Below, piece by piece: positions 7,423 through 16,037 of a DNA stretch of 63,570 nt (positions are counted from its first letter, which is position 1; the number at the start of each line of letters is the position of its first letter). This DNA is from a virus, in the IMG/VR virus record IMGVR_UViG_3300031997_000009, positions 1 to 63,570 of that record; one strand, 5' to 3'. Below the pieces are notes generated by a model. It had not been told where the DNA came from. It searched no databases and saw only the letters and a list, made by a program, of their open reading frames with translations. Position numbers and translations under genes: made by a program.

Positions 7423-7658
7423 GCAAACCCAAGAGCATATCCGAGCAGGTGATCGCCGTGCTCACCGGAACCATCGAGGCATCCATCGAGCACGCTATGA
7501 AGATGGAGGGCCGCATCAAGGTAGCGTGCGTGGAACTGGAGAATCTCAAAGGACAATACCGCCCTACCCCTGGATTTTCAGCCATCGAAGATTTCAAACG
7601 AGAGGGGCTATTCAATGCCCTGACCGACATTCAAAACATACTGGAGGGAAAGGAATGA
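7419..7658 (+). CDS. Hypothetical helical protein, 79 aa
   Basis: The ATG at 7419 overlaps the previous stop (ATGA) and follows TGGAGGGA. The product is mainly amphipathic helix. Unknown function. Confidence 0.6.
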   Translation: MSKPKSISEQVIAVLTGTIEASIEHAMKMEGRIKVACVELENLKGQYRPTPGFSAIEDFKREGLFNALTDIQNILEGKE

Positions 7659-7807
7659 AATATCTTATCATGGACGAGCGGTACAGATTCGACGAGGACG
7701 CGGCTGTCTGCATGGATACCGCAGACACGCTCGAAGAAGCAAGGGAAGCGGCGCACGACCAGGGCGGCATCGTGGTCGAGGTAGACAGCGGGGAGATTGT
7801 CGAATGA
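7655..7807 (+). CDS. Small acidic protein, 50 aa
   Basis: The ATG at 7655 overlaps the previous stop and follows TGGAGGGAAAGGA. The strongly acidic product has a helix (TLEEAREAAHD) and a terminal strand. Small acidic early proteins sometimes mimic DNA or bind host enzymes; that is speculation here. Confidence 0.55.
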   Translation: MKYLIMDERYRFDEDAAVCMDTADTLEEAREAAHDQGGIVVEVDSGEIVE

Positions 7808-7908
7808 AGAAATTTCTTCTCGACTTCCTCTTGTGTATCGGGGCTTTATTACTTATATACGGCACAATAACCGTACTCCAAAATCTTAAAAGTTTCTTTA
7901 ACAAATAA
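7804..7908 (+). CDS. Single-pass membrane peptide, 34 aa
   Basis: The ATG at 7804 overlaps the previous stop. Residues about 4-25 form one hydrophobic segment (FLLDFLLCIGALLLIYGTI) with a basic C-terminal tail, so an inner-membrane location is likely. Function unknown; lysis or exclusion roles cannot be judged. Confidence 0.5.
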   Translation: MKKFLLDFLLCIGALLLIYGTITVLQNLKSFFNK

Positions 7909-7918
7909 AGGAGGGCTG

Positions 7919-8239
7919 ATGAATTTCAGTTCGCTGTTTGGCAAGAGGTCGAAGGCTGCGGCGCAGGTCGCCGTGGCAGAAGCAGAGGTCAGGGAAACGG
8001 AAGAGACGAAGGGCGAGGCCAGGGTACGCTCGTACTTCGAGGCGCTCGGCATCAGGTCCAGCGAGATCATTCCACGGGTCAACGTGCTCACGTTCGACGG
8101 GTGGTTGGTGCAGGGCCGTATCGTGAAGAAGGGGCAGCACGGATGCAAGCTCGTCACGTTCAAAGACCAGGGCAACGGCAAGAAGAAGCCCATCTACTAC
8201 AGCCTGTTCCATGTGTCGCAGACCACGGAAAACAAATGA
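7919..8239 (+). CDS. Hypothetical protein, 106 aa
   Basis: The ATG at 7919 follows AAAGGAGGGCTG. An N-terminal Ala/Glu helix is followed by a compact strand-rich domain of small basic loops. No family recognised. Confidence 0.65.
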   Translation: MNFSSLFGKRSKAAAQVAVAEAEVRETEETKGEARVRSYFEALGIRSSEIIPRVNVLTFDGWLVQGRIVKKGQHGCKLVTFKDQGNGKKKPIYYSLFHVSQTTENK

Positions 8240-8610
8240 AGATGATGGTCTGCACGAAACAGGGGCAGGGCAAGCGTAAGAGCGACTTCTCGTGGACGGA
8301 GGAGGGCGAGCTCGCCTACTTCGGGTTCACCTGCGATGGCGAGAAGCTCGATGGTGGGTGCGGATGCGAGCGCTCGTTCTGCGGGATGGACAGCGGCAAG
8401 GCGGGGACGACGGCGAAGATTGTGGATTCCCCTATGACAATAGCGGAGTTCATCAAGAAGCGTACGGCCTCGGACAAGGCGGCGGGATGGAACCAGAAAG
8501 CTGCGGACATCAAAGAAGAGTGCATAGAACTACTCCGTATTGCCAACGTCTTTCCCGTCGGCGCAGTAATCGAGAAACGCGGCGACAAGATACAGATTCG
8601 TAAACTTTAA
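8236..8610 (+). CDS. Cysteine-motif hypothetical protein, 124 aa
   Basis: The ATG at 8236 overlaps the previous stop (ATGA). The N-terminal half carries GGCGCERSFCGMDSGKAGTT, a Cys/Arg/Ser/Gly arrangement I associate with a small uncharacterised family (DUF7715-like; uncertain). The C-terminal half is helical and ends in a strand pair. Confidence 0.6.
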   Translation: MKMMVCTKQGQGKRKSDFSWTEEGELAYFGFTCDGEKLDGGCGCERSFCGMDSGKAGTTAKIVDSPMTIAEFIKKRTASDKAAGWNQKAADIKEECIELLRIANVFPVGAVIEKRGDKIQIRKL

Positions 8611-8622
8611 TGAAAGGATCGT

Positions 8623-9588
8623 ATGGCCCACAATTTAACGCAGCGCAAAGACGGCAGCGTCGAGTACGCTTATGCCGGGGAGACCCCATGGCACAAGCTC
8701 GGCACGGCCGTCCTGGGCGCGATGACTGCAGAGGAAGCGATCAGGTTGGCGAACCTGGCGTGGACCGTGAGTAAGCGTCAGCTAATGACGCTCGACGGGA
8801 TTGACTGCCCCGAGTTTTTCGCCACCGTCAGGGATGATAACAACCTGCCCTTGGGCATGGTCGGCCCTGCCTACGCAGTCTTCCAGAACCACCAGGCTTT
8901 CGCGAGCTTCGACGGAGCGGTCGGAGACCTCGGAGGCAAGTACGTGAGCTGCGGCAGTATCGACGGCGGCAAGCGCATCTTCCTCTTGGCCGAGCTCAAG
9001 GACGACCTCATCATCAAGAAGGTGGATCAGCTTAGGCTCTACCTTCTCCTCACCCATGCCCACGATGGGACGGCGGCAATCAGGTTCATGCGGACAGCGG
9101 TGAGGGTTGTGTGCCAGAACACGCTGAACATGGCTCTGGCTGCTGGCGGGTCGGGCCTGTACGCCAGGCACACCCGGAACGCGAGCGAGAAGATCGTGAA
9201 CGGGGCAGAGCTGGTGGGCCTGTACAGCAAGTCCATGCTCAAGTTCAAGGAGCAGGCCGAGGCCCTGGCCTCAGTCGTGGTCAAAGCGCAGGAGGTGGAG
9301 AAGTTCATCCGCGAAGTGTTCGAGGTGCCAGAGAATGCGGAGGAGACGAGCACGCAGAAGCAGCAGGCAATCAACACCGTGCTCAACAAGTTCGAGAACG
9401 GCGAGCTCAATCGCATCCCCGGGATAGCGGGGACGGCCTGGGCGCTGTTGAACGCCACGACCGAGTACGCCGATCACATGGCGCCATCGGTCACGGACAC
9501 TCCAGAGCGCAGGTTCAAGTCGTCCATGTTCGGCACGTCAAACGACCTGAAGAACGCAGCCCTGACCGCAGCGCTGAAGCTGATATAA
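8623..9588 (+). CDS. DUF932 family protein, 321 aa
   Basis: The ATG at 8623 lies downstream of GAAAGGATC. The start (MAHNLTQRKDGSVEYAYAGE followed by TPWHKLG) and the RLYLLLTHAHDGTAAIRFMRT block are typical of the DUF932 / phage-plasmid-like family of about 300-330 aa. Members are widespread on plasmids and phages and often lie near DNA metabolism genes; their biochemical role is not established. It is the largest early gene after the amidoligase. Confidence 0.85.
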   Translation: MAHNLTQRKDGSVEYAYAGETPWHKLGTAVLGAMTAEEAIRLANLAWTVSKRQLMTLDGIDCPEFFATVRDDNNLPLGMVGPAYAVFQNHQAFASFDGAVGDLGGKYVSCGSIDGGKRIFLLAELKDDLIIKKVDQLRLYLLLTHAHDGTAAIRFMRTAVRVVCQNTLNMALAAGGSGLYARHTRNASEKIVNGAELVGLYSKSMLKFKEQAEALASVVVKAQEVEKFIREVFEVPENAEETSTQKQQAINTVLNKFENGELNRIPGIAGTAWALLNATTEYADHMAPSVTDTPERRFKSSMFGTSNDLKNAALTAALKLI

Positions 9589-9591
9589 ACC

Positions 9592-9819
9592 ATGGACAAA
9601 AAAAACTGTATCGGCTGCCGTGACAATTTCTACAACGGCAATAACGGCCTCGGAGTCAAAGAGTGCTGGAATTTCGAGGACGCCAGGATGATGCTCCGGA
9701 AGAAGGTTGGCGTATGGGACCGGCCGCCCTGGACGTGGAAGCCAAAACTCTTTCCGTCTTGCTATAGTGCGGATGGATTTGCTATGATTAACTGTGACAA
9801 AGAGGACAGGCAATACTGA
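9592..9819 (+). CDS. Small cysteine-containing protein, 75 aa
   Basis: The ATG at 9592 lies 3 bases after the previous stop, with no clear ribosome site of its own, so coupling is likely. Five cysteines (CIGC at the N-terminus and three more) suggest metal binding. It ends just before the tRNA gene. Unknown function. Confidence 0.5.
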   Translation: MDKKNCIGCRDNFYNGNNGLGVKECWNFEDARMMLRKKVGVWDRPPWTWKPKLFPSCYSADGFAMINCDKEDRQY

Positions 9820-9825
9820 AACCGT

Positions 9826-9902
9826 GTTGATGGTAGCTCAATCGGCAGAGTTCCGGCTTGTGATGCCGGCGGTTGTGGGTTCGAGCCCCACCCATCGACC
9901 CA
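9826..9902 (+). tRNA. tRNA-His (anticodon GTG)
   Basis: The sequence folds into a full cloverleaf: an 8-bp acceptor stem (GTTGATGG/CCATCGAC with one wobble), a D arm, an anticodon stem CCGGC/GCCGG with loop TTGTGAT, and a T stem GTGGG/CCCAC with loop TTCGAGC. The extra G-1:C73 pair is diagnostic of histidine tRNA, and CCA is encoded. It sits inside the plus-strand operon, 6 bases after a stop codon. Confidence 0.95.
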
Positions 9903-9919
9903 TTTTAACAGGAGGAAGC

Positions 9920-10246
9920 GTGGACGGAAAAAGTAGAGATGTCGATTGCACGGAGCAAGAGCTTTTGTTCAACGCTCAACACATAATTGAACAGCGCCAG
10001 CCCTTCGTGCTCATCTACGTGGACAAACTTAAAGACGGCGGACAAGGCGCGAGCATGGGCAGGATGAGGTATCCAGGTGAAGGCACGGACGAGGAAAAGA
10101 ACATGGCGTCGCATCACCTGGCGAAAGCCATAATTCTTTCTTCTTTTGACCGCAAACTCGTCTCGGACCAAATCAGGATTATGACCCTTCTTGAAAAGAT
10201 GGCGGACATTAACGGCCCACCGGCCGCTCCAAAGGAAGGTGAATAA
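9920..10246 (+). CDS. Hypothetical protein, 108 aa
   Basis: A GTG at 9920 follows AACAGGAGGAAGC just after the tRNA. The product is helical with a central loop and a Pro-rich C-terminus (GPPAAPKEGE). No family recognised. The next gene overlaps by one base (TAATG). Confidence 0.6.
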   Translation: MDGKSRDVDCTEQELLFNAQHIIEQRQPFVLIYVDKLKDGGQGASMGRMRYPGEGTDEEKNMASHHLAKAIILSSFDRKLVSDQIRIMTLLEKMADINGPPAAPKEGE

Positions 10247-10536
10247 TGCTGACGTATCTGCGTATTGTAGACCTCACCGCCTACCACGACTTCGTCTGGT
10301 ATCCGGTGAAGGATGCGGGCGATGACTGCGTGGTAGCAATCACGGACAAAGACGATAAGAGCCCGGTCCTGTACTATTCAGTGTACGGAAAAAAGGCGGT
10401 TGTTGTCAGCTTTGTTGGCGAAGTCGAAGTCGAAGACGCGATTGCGGACTTTACCATGCCTACGGAAGCGACAACGTACTGTATCCTTCTCAACGCCGCA
10501 CTCGAAGGCCGCATCGTAGAATTCAAAAAGGAGTAA
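10246..10536 (+). CDS. Hypothetical protein, 96 aa
   Basis: The ATG at 10246 overlaps the preceding TAA; GGAAGG lies upstream. The product alternates strands and helices and is acidic. Unknown function. Confidence 0.6.
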   Translation: MLTYLRIVDLTAYHDFVWYPVKDAGDDCVVAITDKDDKSPVLYYSVYGKKAVVVSFVGEVEVEDAIADFTMPTEATTYCILLNAALEGRIVEFKKE

Positions 10537-10540
10537 GCCT

Positions 10541-10807
10541 ATGGCCAAGACTGAGAAAAAAAAGACGCCGGCACAATTCGTGACCATACAAAAAATCGGA
10601 GATTACTTGAATGCCGATCCCGAAGTCGTGGACTTCTACCTTTACCGATTCTACTGTACCTGGGGCAAGAATGCGCTTCGGGCCTTGGTCCGTTTCGTAA
10701 TATGGGCTGAGGAGAACGACAGCCACGACATTATCGCTTCAACGCTTACGCACGATTTCACGCTCGAAAACAAGAACTGCGCGAGACCGAGAACGTCAAA
10801 CTACTGA
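10541..10807 (+). CDS. Hypothetical protein, 88 aa
   Basis: The ATG at 10541 follows AAGGAGTAAGCCT. After a Lys-rich N-terminus comes a helical, aromatic-rich body. No family recognised. Confidence 0.6.
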   Translation: MAKTEKKKTPAQFVTIQKIGDYLNADPEVVDFYLYRFYCTWGKNALRALVRFVIWAEENDSHDIIASTLTHDFTLENKNCARPRTSNY

Positions 10808-10817
10808 GGAGGGGAAA

Positions 10818-10910
10818 ATGAAAAAGATATTATGGTATTGGTTCTGGGGAGTCTTGGGTTGGGCGTCATTGATGTACGGCCTGACCGTTTGGGTAAAACA
10901 TCATCCATAG
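10818..10910 (+). CDS. Single-pass membrane peptide, 30 aa
   Basis: The ATG at 10818 follows GAGGAGGGGAAA, a strong ribosome site. Residues 4-26 are hydrophobic and Trp-rich (ILWYWFWGVLGWASLMYGL), so a membrane location is likely. Function unknown. Confidence 0.55.
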   Translation: MKKILWYWFWGVLGWASLMYGLTVWVKHHP

Positions 10911-10918
10911 GAGGAATT

Positions 10919-11086
10919 ATGAAAACAGTTGTCATCGCGATTGCACTCATGTTTGCGTCCATTCATCTTCGTGACCCAAGGGATGAGTTTATGAAATGGT
11001 ACTTCCCGATGTGGCGCGCCCATGATGGGATGGGCCGGGTCTACGTCCAGGCTATAGAACCCTGCCGTCAATCCTTTTTGGGATAA
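10919..11086 (+). CDS. Small protein with N-terminal hydrophobic segment, 55 aa
   Basis: The ATG at 10919 follows TAGGAGGAATT. Residues 1-17 (MKTVVIAIALMFASIHL) look like a signal or membrane anchor. Its 3' end overlaps the 3' end of the convergent terminase gene by 35 bp. It is the last plus-strand gene of the early block. Confidence 0.5.
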   Translation: MKTVVIAIALMFASIHLRDPRDEFMKWYFPMWRAHDGMGRVYVQAIEPCRQSFLG

Positions 11087-13223
11087 TGTACTTGATTTTG
11101 CTCTGGTGCCCTTCCGCAAATATCTTCTCTGTCTTGTTCAGAAACTTCTCCTTGCTTCCGCGTTGGATAATCTGCCCCTCTTTCGTTATCGTGACACCGT
11201 AAGGAATAAGAGGTATCGGCTTCCTGTCCATGCGCTTGGTCTGGTGGAGCATGGAGATGATGTTGCCGAGGGCCATGCACAGTCCGTAGCCTTCCACCGC
11301 AGGCCTTTCGTTATCTATCACCCACGTCTCGAGCTGTGTTTTGAGTCCGATAAGGTCGGGCAAAATCGTTATTCTGTACTCGTCCAGCATCCGGTTAAGG
11401 TACAGGATCGCGCCGTTAAGGTCGAAGTGGAAGTTCGGCAGGAGCGCAACCATGTGCTTATTCTGCCATGCCAGGTACGGGCCATCCTTGATATTGGTCA
11501 TCTCAAAAGCCTGGTCTGATATTCCGAACATGGCCCGGTTCGCGTACCATATAAATCTTCGGGGGCGGACCCAGGTTTTGTGCTGTTCGTTGTACATATT
11601 CACGACATTTGTGAGGCTGGTAATGATAGCGTCGGGGCCGCCCACGTTCGCCACGCCCTCATAGAACAGCGTCAGATGCCCCGTCTCCTTGTCCCATATA
11701 CCCACGAGGCAGCTCTCTTTCATATCGCGCTCATGCCACACCGAACCAATGATTTCCGCACGCTTGATGTTGAGAAAGTTGAAGGGGACGACGACGTTTC
11801 GGAACACGCTCTCCCGGAGATTGATGAGCTTAGGCAGGATCCTGGGCTTGTCCTGGCTATTGGAACAGCAGAGTACGAGGGCATCGGCACGGTCGGGACT
11901 GCGCTTTATCCTTTCCTTGAAACTCTCCTTGGGCTCAATCTTCTGTCTGCTCCTGTTGTCGAGGCTGGTTTCCCAATTACGTCCACACAGCTCCTCAATC
12001 AAGGCGTCGTCCTGCGGCAACCCGAGCTTGCCCATCATATCCCTCAGCTCCGCCCACATCACCGAGGCCGAATTGGAATAGTAATCGTTGCCGACGCCTC
12101 CGAAAAGACAGGGGATGACATCTATACCGTCTGACGTATTCCGGCGCAGGTGATCGACGACTCCGCCTCCCATAGTGCTATCGTCTATCTTAATCCTTAT
12201 CACTCTCTTGTGGTTGTACTTGGCCCGGAGCTCGCGCACGAGCGAGAGGATATTCTGCTCGGTCTCGAACGTGTCCTGCTTTTTGTATGCCCGTACGGGG
12301 AAGACCTTGTACCCGTGTCGGTAGCAGATGATGGTCTGGTCGTCTCCGAACCTTGCAACGTCCACTCCAATCTCTATTGCGCCTTCGGCAGTCACCTCCC
12401 TGTTCACGGCGTCCCAGACATCGGAAAGGGAGAGGACGGCACGCGGGTTTCCACTCGGGAAGTTGCCGAACACGCTCACCTGCACTATGTCGTGGTCGCG
12501 TCCGTAAAGGCGGATCAGGCGCAGCGCGCCCATGTCGGACTTGATTTCGTCTTCGGTCACATCGAAGTGAATTGGAACCCACATATCACGCCAGGAAGCA
12601 AGCGTTTGCGTTTTGTAAAAGTAGCCCGTTATCTTCGTAGGGTTGCTGATATGTATTGTTATTATCTCTTTCTTGCTGTCGGAAGCCTTGTTCGATGTCT
12701 GCGTTGCTTCGATAGTTTCGCTGATTTCGTCGGGCACGCCCGAACTCTCATCGACGATAAACATCTGATGTTCTTCGTGGAATCCCGAGAAGTTCTCCTT
12801 GTTCTTGGCCGTACGTGCTACCGCGAACCAGCCCTCGGGCATTTCAACGCACTCGATTTTTTCCTTTCCCCACGCCAGCATCTCCTTGAGAGGGCTGAAG
12901 TGGAGCCACTTCGCTATCTCCGTCCACAACACGTCACTCAACTGATCGGCCTTGGGCGCCGTACACACAACACGCGCACGCGGCCTTGTGGCCAGAAACC
13001 ACAGGCATAACAATGCCACGCCCGTAGTCTTGCCACGGCCGCGGCCCGACCTGACGCTGATGAATTGGCCTTTGGTCACGGCGTCGAACAGTTTTATCTG
13101 GTTGCGGTTGAGAACAGGCTTGGGATCTGTGGGATAGTAACGAAAGATTACGTCCTCCACGAATTCGCGGGGACGGTCAATATAGGGGACGAGAAGGCTG
13201 GGATCAATCTTTATCTTACCCAT
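11052..13223 (-). CDS. terL: Terminase large subunit, 723 aa
   Basis: The motor packages phage DNA into the prohead. Walker A is RSGRGRGKTTG (about 58-68) and Walker B MFIVDE (about 154-159). The C-terminal RNase H-like nuclease shows GVDVARFGDD (about 286), IDDSTMGGG (about 346) and DRADAL (about 444). The start at 13223 has AAGGGTGG upstream and overlaps terS by 8 bp; an ATG at 13256 lacks a ribosome site. Typical large subunits are about 450-600 aa; here some 270 residues follow the nuclease domain with no obvious family. Confidence 0.93.
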   Translation of the reverse strand: MGKIKIDPSLLVPYIDRPREFVEDVIFRYYPTDPKPVLNRNQIKLFDAVTKGQFISVRSGRGRGKTTGVALLCLWFLATRPRARVVCTAPKADQLSDVLWTEIAKWLHFSPLKEMLAWGKEKIECVEMPEGWFAVARTAKNKENFSGFHEEHQMFIVDESSGVPDEISETIEATQTSNKASDSKKEIITIHISNPTKITGYFYKTQTLASWRDMWVPIHFDVTEDEIKSDMGALRLIRLYGRDHDIVQVSVFGNFPSGNPRAVLSLSDVWDAVNREVTAEGAIEIGVDVARFGDDQTIICYRHGYKVFPVRAYKKQDTFETEQNILSLVRELRAKYNHKRVIRIKIDDSTMGGGVVDHLRRNTSDGIDVIPCLFGGVGNDYYSNSASVMWAELRDMMGKLGLPQDDALIEELCGRNWETSLDNRSRQKIEPKESFKERIKRSPDRADALVLCCSNSQDKPRILPKLINLRESVFRNVVVPFNFLNIKRAEIIGSVWHERDMKESCLVGIWDKETGHLTLFYEGVANVGGPDAIITSLTNVVNMYNEQHKTWVRPRRFIWYANRAMFGISDQAFEMTNIKDGPYLAWQNKHMVALLPNFHFDLNGAILYLNRMLDEYRITILPDLIGLKTQLETWVIDNERPAVEGYGLCMALGNIISMLHQTKRMDRKPIPLIPYGVTITKEGQIIQRGSKEKFLNKTEKIFAEGHQSKIKYIIPKRIDGRVL

Positions 13224-13830
13224 TGCCACCCTTCTTTTCTTCGTCCTTTCCGGCATCGATCTCGATCATGCCCTTCATCTGCGGCAGAACCCGACGCTCT
13301 TCGTGGGCCCTATGCAAGGCTTCAAACAGAGACTCCTGCAACTGTCCGTCTTCACGGTCAGTCTTCTTGTCCGGGTCGATAGGGCGCTTCATCATTCCCA
13401 GGCCCTGCATCATCAGGTCGATGGCCTTGACTTTGTCGTGCAATATCAGCTTCACGCCCGTCTTCGTCTTCTCTATGCCCTTCACGGCCTTGCTGTTCTT
13501 GAGCTCTTTGGAGGCGAGGAGGTTTATCTTGTTCCCATCCGTCCATTTCACGAAGTCGCGAATGTCCGAGGTCATCACCGACAACAACTCTTCGAGGGTC
13601 TTCTTTACCAACTCTTCGTTCTCGAGCCTGCGCTTTTCCAGGTACGCGGACACGGCTTTGTGAATATTAGGATCTTCACGCATCCATTTCTTCACGGTGT
13701 TGATTTCGATATTGAGGACGCGTGCCGCCCTCGCGGCATTGAAGTCTATGATGTATTCTACGACAAAAGATAGCTTCCTGTCCGTAAGACCGAAGGCGTT
13801 GTCGGCGATATTGTAGCCCATATTGGTCAT
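13216..13830 (-). CDS. terS: Terminase small subunit, 204 aa
   Basis: The N-terminal LTDRKLSFVVEYIIDFNAAR with a following helix-turn-helix (VKKWMREDPNIHKAVSAYL) matches the Terminase_2 type. Such subunits form rings that recognise the packaging site and stimulate the motor. It directly precedes terL. The start at 13830 follows ATGGAGGAGATG; an ATG three codons later is possible. Confidence 0.85.
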   Translation of the reverse strand: MTNMGYNIADNAFGLTDRKLSFVVEYIIDFNAARAARVLNIEINTVKKWMREDPNIHKAVSAYLEKRRLENEELVKKTLEELLSVMTSDIRDFVKWTDGNKINLLASKELKNSKAVKGIEKTKTGVKLILHDKVKAIDLMMQGLGMMKRPIDPDKKTDREDGQLQESLFEALHRAHEERRVLPQMKGMIEIDAGKDEEKKGGNG

Positions 13831-14006
13831 AAATACATCTCCTCCATGTTATTAAGATAGTCCAGGTACGCTCGAGAGAGCAAGAGCACCCTCTCGGGAT
13901 CTCCGAGAAGGATCTTCTTTTCGTTTTCGCCCATACCCACTTTATCGCAATAATCAGTCGCGAGCTTTATGCGCCAATGGTCGAACCTTAGCACCGCCTC
14001 ATCCAT
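13827..14006 (-). CDS. Hypothetical protein, 59 aa
   Basis: The ATG at 14006 overlaps the end of the glycosyltransferase-like gene by 8 bp; the frame is open further upstream without a ribosome site. The product is acidic and helical (LSRAYLDYLNNMEEMYL). It may belong with the packaging genes by position. Unknown family. Confidence 0.55.
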   Translation of the reverse strand: MDEAVLRFDHWRIKLATDYCDKVGMGENEKKILLGDPERVLLLSRAYLDYLNNMEEMYL

Positions 14007-14688
14007 GTCGTTTCCATTTGTGAGAGTTAATGAGCTTGAACAGGGGGTTGGGATTGCGGACGGTTTCATCCCATATCGTTTCGCCCGTCGGATTCAGGTA
14101 CTTGAGATCGCCCTTCTCATGGGCTATCACAATCCTCGGCACGGCCCTGTTTTCACAGAGGATGGAAAACTCGGCATCGTCGAGGTTGTCGTTCCGGAAG
14201 TCGGCGGCGTCAATCTGCAGCGTCTGACTATGATAGGCCATGGCGCCGGTGCCGATGATGTCCACTTCGACGTCTTCCAAGACCGTGCCAAGGCACGGGT
14301 AGTTCTTGTCTACTCGGCCGGGGCCGGTTCCGAACATGGATGTCAGGGGAGGGTTTATGGTCTTGCCGTGCCAGCCCACCACCGCCTTCCTCTTCTTCTC
14401 TTCTATCTTGTCGCACAGCCCGTCAACATAGTAGGGGGGATAGGCAAGGTCGTCGTCGCAGAAAAACAGGTATCCATCCAAGCCCTTGGCGAGAGCGAAC
14501 CTGCTCGCGCTCCCGCGGTTTACGTCCTTTGAGAATACGAAACTGCGATGAGAAGGCAGACTGCTTAGATCGCATCCGAAGCCGAACACGTACAAGACGT
14601 CTACCTGGGGCAAGATGCTTTCAATGGCCGCGCCCACGCAGTCGTAACGCGATGGCATCGTAGGCATGAACGCGTAAATTCTTTCCAT
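13999..14688 (-). CDS. Glycosyltransferase-like protein, 229 aa
   Basis: The product begins MERIYAFMPTMPSRYDC and carries FFCDDDLAYPP around residue 95, a DXD-type metal/nucleotide-sugar motif of GT-A enzymes (GT2-like). The ATG at 14688 shares its A with the preceding TGA. It would transfer a sugar to DNA, virion protein or host surface; the acceptor is unknown. It follows three related genes and is more distant from them than they are from one another. Confidence 0.65.
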   Translation of the reverse strand: MERIYAFMPTMPSRYDCVGAAIESILPQVDVLYVFGFGCDLSSLPSHRSFVFSKDVNRGSASRFALAKGLDGYLFFCDDDLAYPPYYVDGLCDKIEEKKRKAVVGWHGKTINPPLTSMFGTGPGRVDKNYPCLGTVLEDVEVDIIGTGAMAYHSQTLQIDAADFRNDNLDDAEFSILCENRAVPRIVIAHEKGDLKYLNPTGETIWDETVRNPNPLFKLINSHKWKRHG

Positions 14689-15359
14689 CAGTACACCATC
14701 TTCCTTTCTTCCCGCATCCGGTAGTAATTCTGTTTCTGGCGCTTGCGGTCCAGGGGCCGGAGGTCGCACCTATGGTCGAACCATATCCTCTCGCCTTCGG
14801 CATCAAGGAGAAAGGGTGCTCGGATATTGTTCAAGCTCGCGCGCGATACCAATCCCGTTTCGAGGTCGTGGGGCTGGTGCTGATTGCCGCGGTAGATACG
14901 GCAATGCTGGTACAGGTACACGAGGTCGGGGTATTTCTTGAATACCCTGGTGCAATTCATCCTCTGCACGGGACCGCGCTCGTTGTGCCGGTTCTCCATG
15001 AGCTTGTACGAATCTTCAACGAGAGAGTCCGGACCAAGCCGGAACGGGTGCAGGATCTCGTCTGAGTCGATGACGAAGAAGTATTCGCCGTCAGGAATCA
15101 GGGACACGTACGCGTTTCTCTTCGTCTGCTGATACGGCCACCCGCCTTCGGGCGCGGGGACGTAAGTGTGCGCATACTTTCTGGCCACATCCACGCACCC
15201 ATCGTCGCTGTATGCGGGGAGATCGCGCTCGTGTTCGATGAACTCGCGGAAGGCGCCATCGACGGCGATGATATTAAGCCCGTTCTCTTTCAGCGCCATC
15301 AGGCTTTTCTGCAGCATTTCTGGTCCGTCGTTATAGAAGACAACACAAGCATGGATCAT
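14688..15359 (-). CDS. Glycosyltransferase-like paralogue 1, 223 aa
   Basis: The pattern FYNDGPEMLQ at the start, NIIAVDGAF near residue 30 and FFVIDSDEIL near residue 95 give a GT2-type fold with a DSDE metal motif. The ATG at 15359 overlaps the previous gene (ATGA); a GTG 12 bases upstream is the alternative. Two tandem neighbours share FYNDGP, IAVDG and D[SA]DE, so the set arose by duplication. Confidence 0.7.
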   Translation of the reverse strand: MIHACVVFYNDGPEMLQKSLMALKENGLNIIAVDGAFREFIEHERDLPAYSDDGCVDVARKYAHTYVPAPEGGWPYQQTKRNAYVSLIPDGEYFFVIDSDEILHPFRLGPDSLVEDSYKLMENRHNERGPVQRMNCTRVFKKYPDLVYLYQHCRIYRGNQHQPHDLETGLVSRASLNNIRAPFLLDAEGERIWFDHRCDLRPLDRKRQKQNYYRMREERKMVY

Positions 15360-16036
15360 GTTCGCGTCCACGGGTATTTATTCTCAGCCCTGATTTTGAG
15401 GTAGACGTTCTTGATGTCCATGCGCTGCTTCGGACGTTCGAGAAGATAGTGGTCCATAGCCACGTTTGCGCCGTTCACGTCCTTGAGCACGGGAAAGCGT
15501 GCGTTCCCGGGGTCGCGGCCGCAGAAGATGAGGCCGCTGTTAAGGTCCATGGGGTCGTGCTGGTCGAGCCTGTACAGACGCGCGTGCTGATACCTGTGTC
15601 CGAGGTCGGGATACTTCTTGTACACGCGTATGGTCTGCACGTTCTTGGCTCTGCGCTCGCGCCAGTAGTTGTCGAGAATGTAGACGTCCTGGGAGGGCTC
15701 ACCTTCTGGCAGGACAAAGGGGCGAATGATCTCGTCCGCGTCCACGTACCACACGTAGTCGCCCACTGGAACTTCGCGGATATAGGTATTGCGCTTCTCG
15801 AGTTCGACAGTGATCGGCGCCTCGATGACGAGATCGGCCTCCGCCCTCGCCACATCCAGGCAGCCGTCCGTGGAGTGAGGAGTAAGTTCAACGCCGCATT
15901 GACGAGCGGCCGTCACAAATTCGAGCCACGGCCCGTCCACAGCGATGACCTTAATCTTGCACGCCTTCAGAGCGCGGATGCAGCGCTGCAGGAGTTCGGG
16001 TCCGTCATTGTAAAACAGCACGCCGGCGTAATTCAT
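15356..16036 (-). CDS. Glycosyltransferase-like paralogue 2, 226 aa
   Basis: LFYNDGPELLQ, VIAVDGPW and YVWYVDADEII align with the flanking paralogues. The shared C-terminal part contains KKYPDL...YQHARLYR. The ATG at 16036 follows AGGGGGTAGC. It is probably a nucleotide-sugar-dependent transferase; donor and acceptor are unknown. Confidence 0.7.
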   Translation of the reverse strand: MNYAGVLFYNDGPELLQRCIRALKACKIKVIAVDGPWLEFVTAARQCGVELTPHSTDGCLDVARAEADLVIEAPITVELEKRNTYIREVPVGDYVWYVDADEIIRPFVLPEGEPSQDVYILDNYWRERRAKNVQTIRVYKKYPDLGHRYQHARLYRLDQHDPMDLNSGLIFCGRDPGNARFPVLKDVNGANVAMDHYLLERPKQRMDIKNVYLKIRAENKYPWTRT

Positions 16037-16037
16037 G

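Noticed and set aside
11086-11120. Bidirectional terminator between the convergent early and terminase genes
   Set aside because: Only a 4-5-bp ATCC/GGGAT stem is present, too weak to call.
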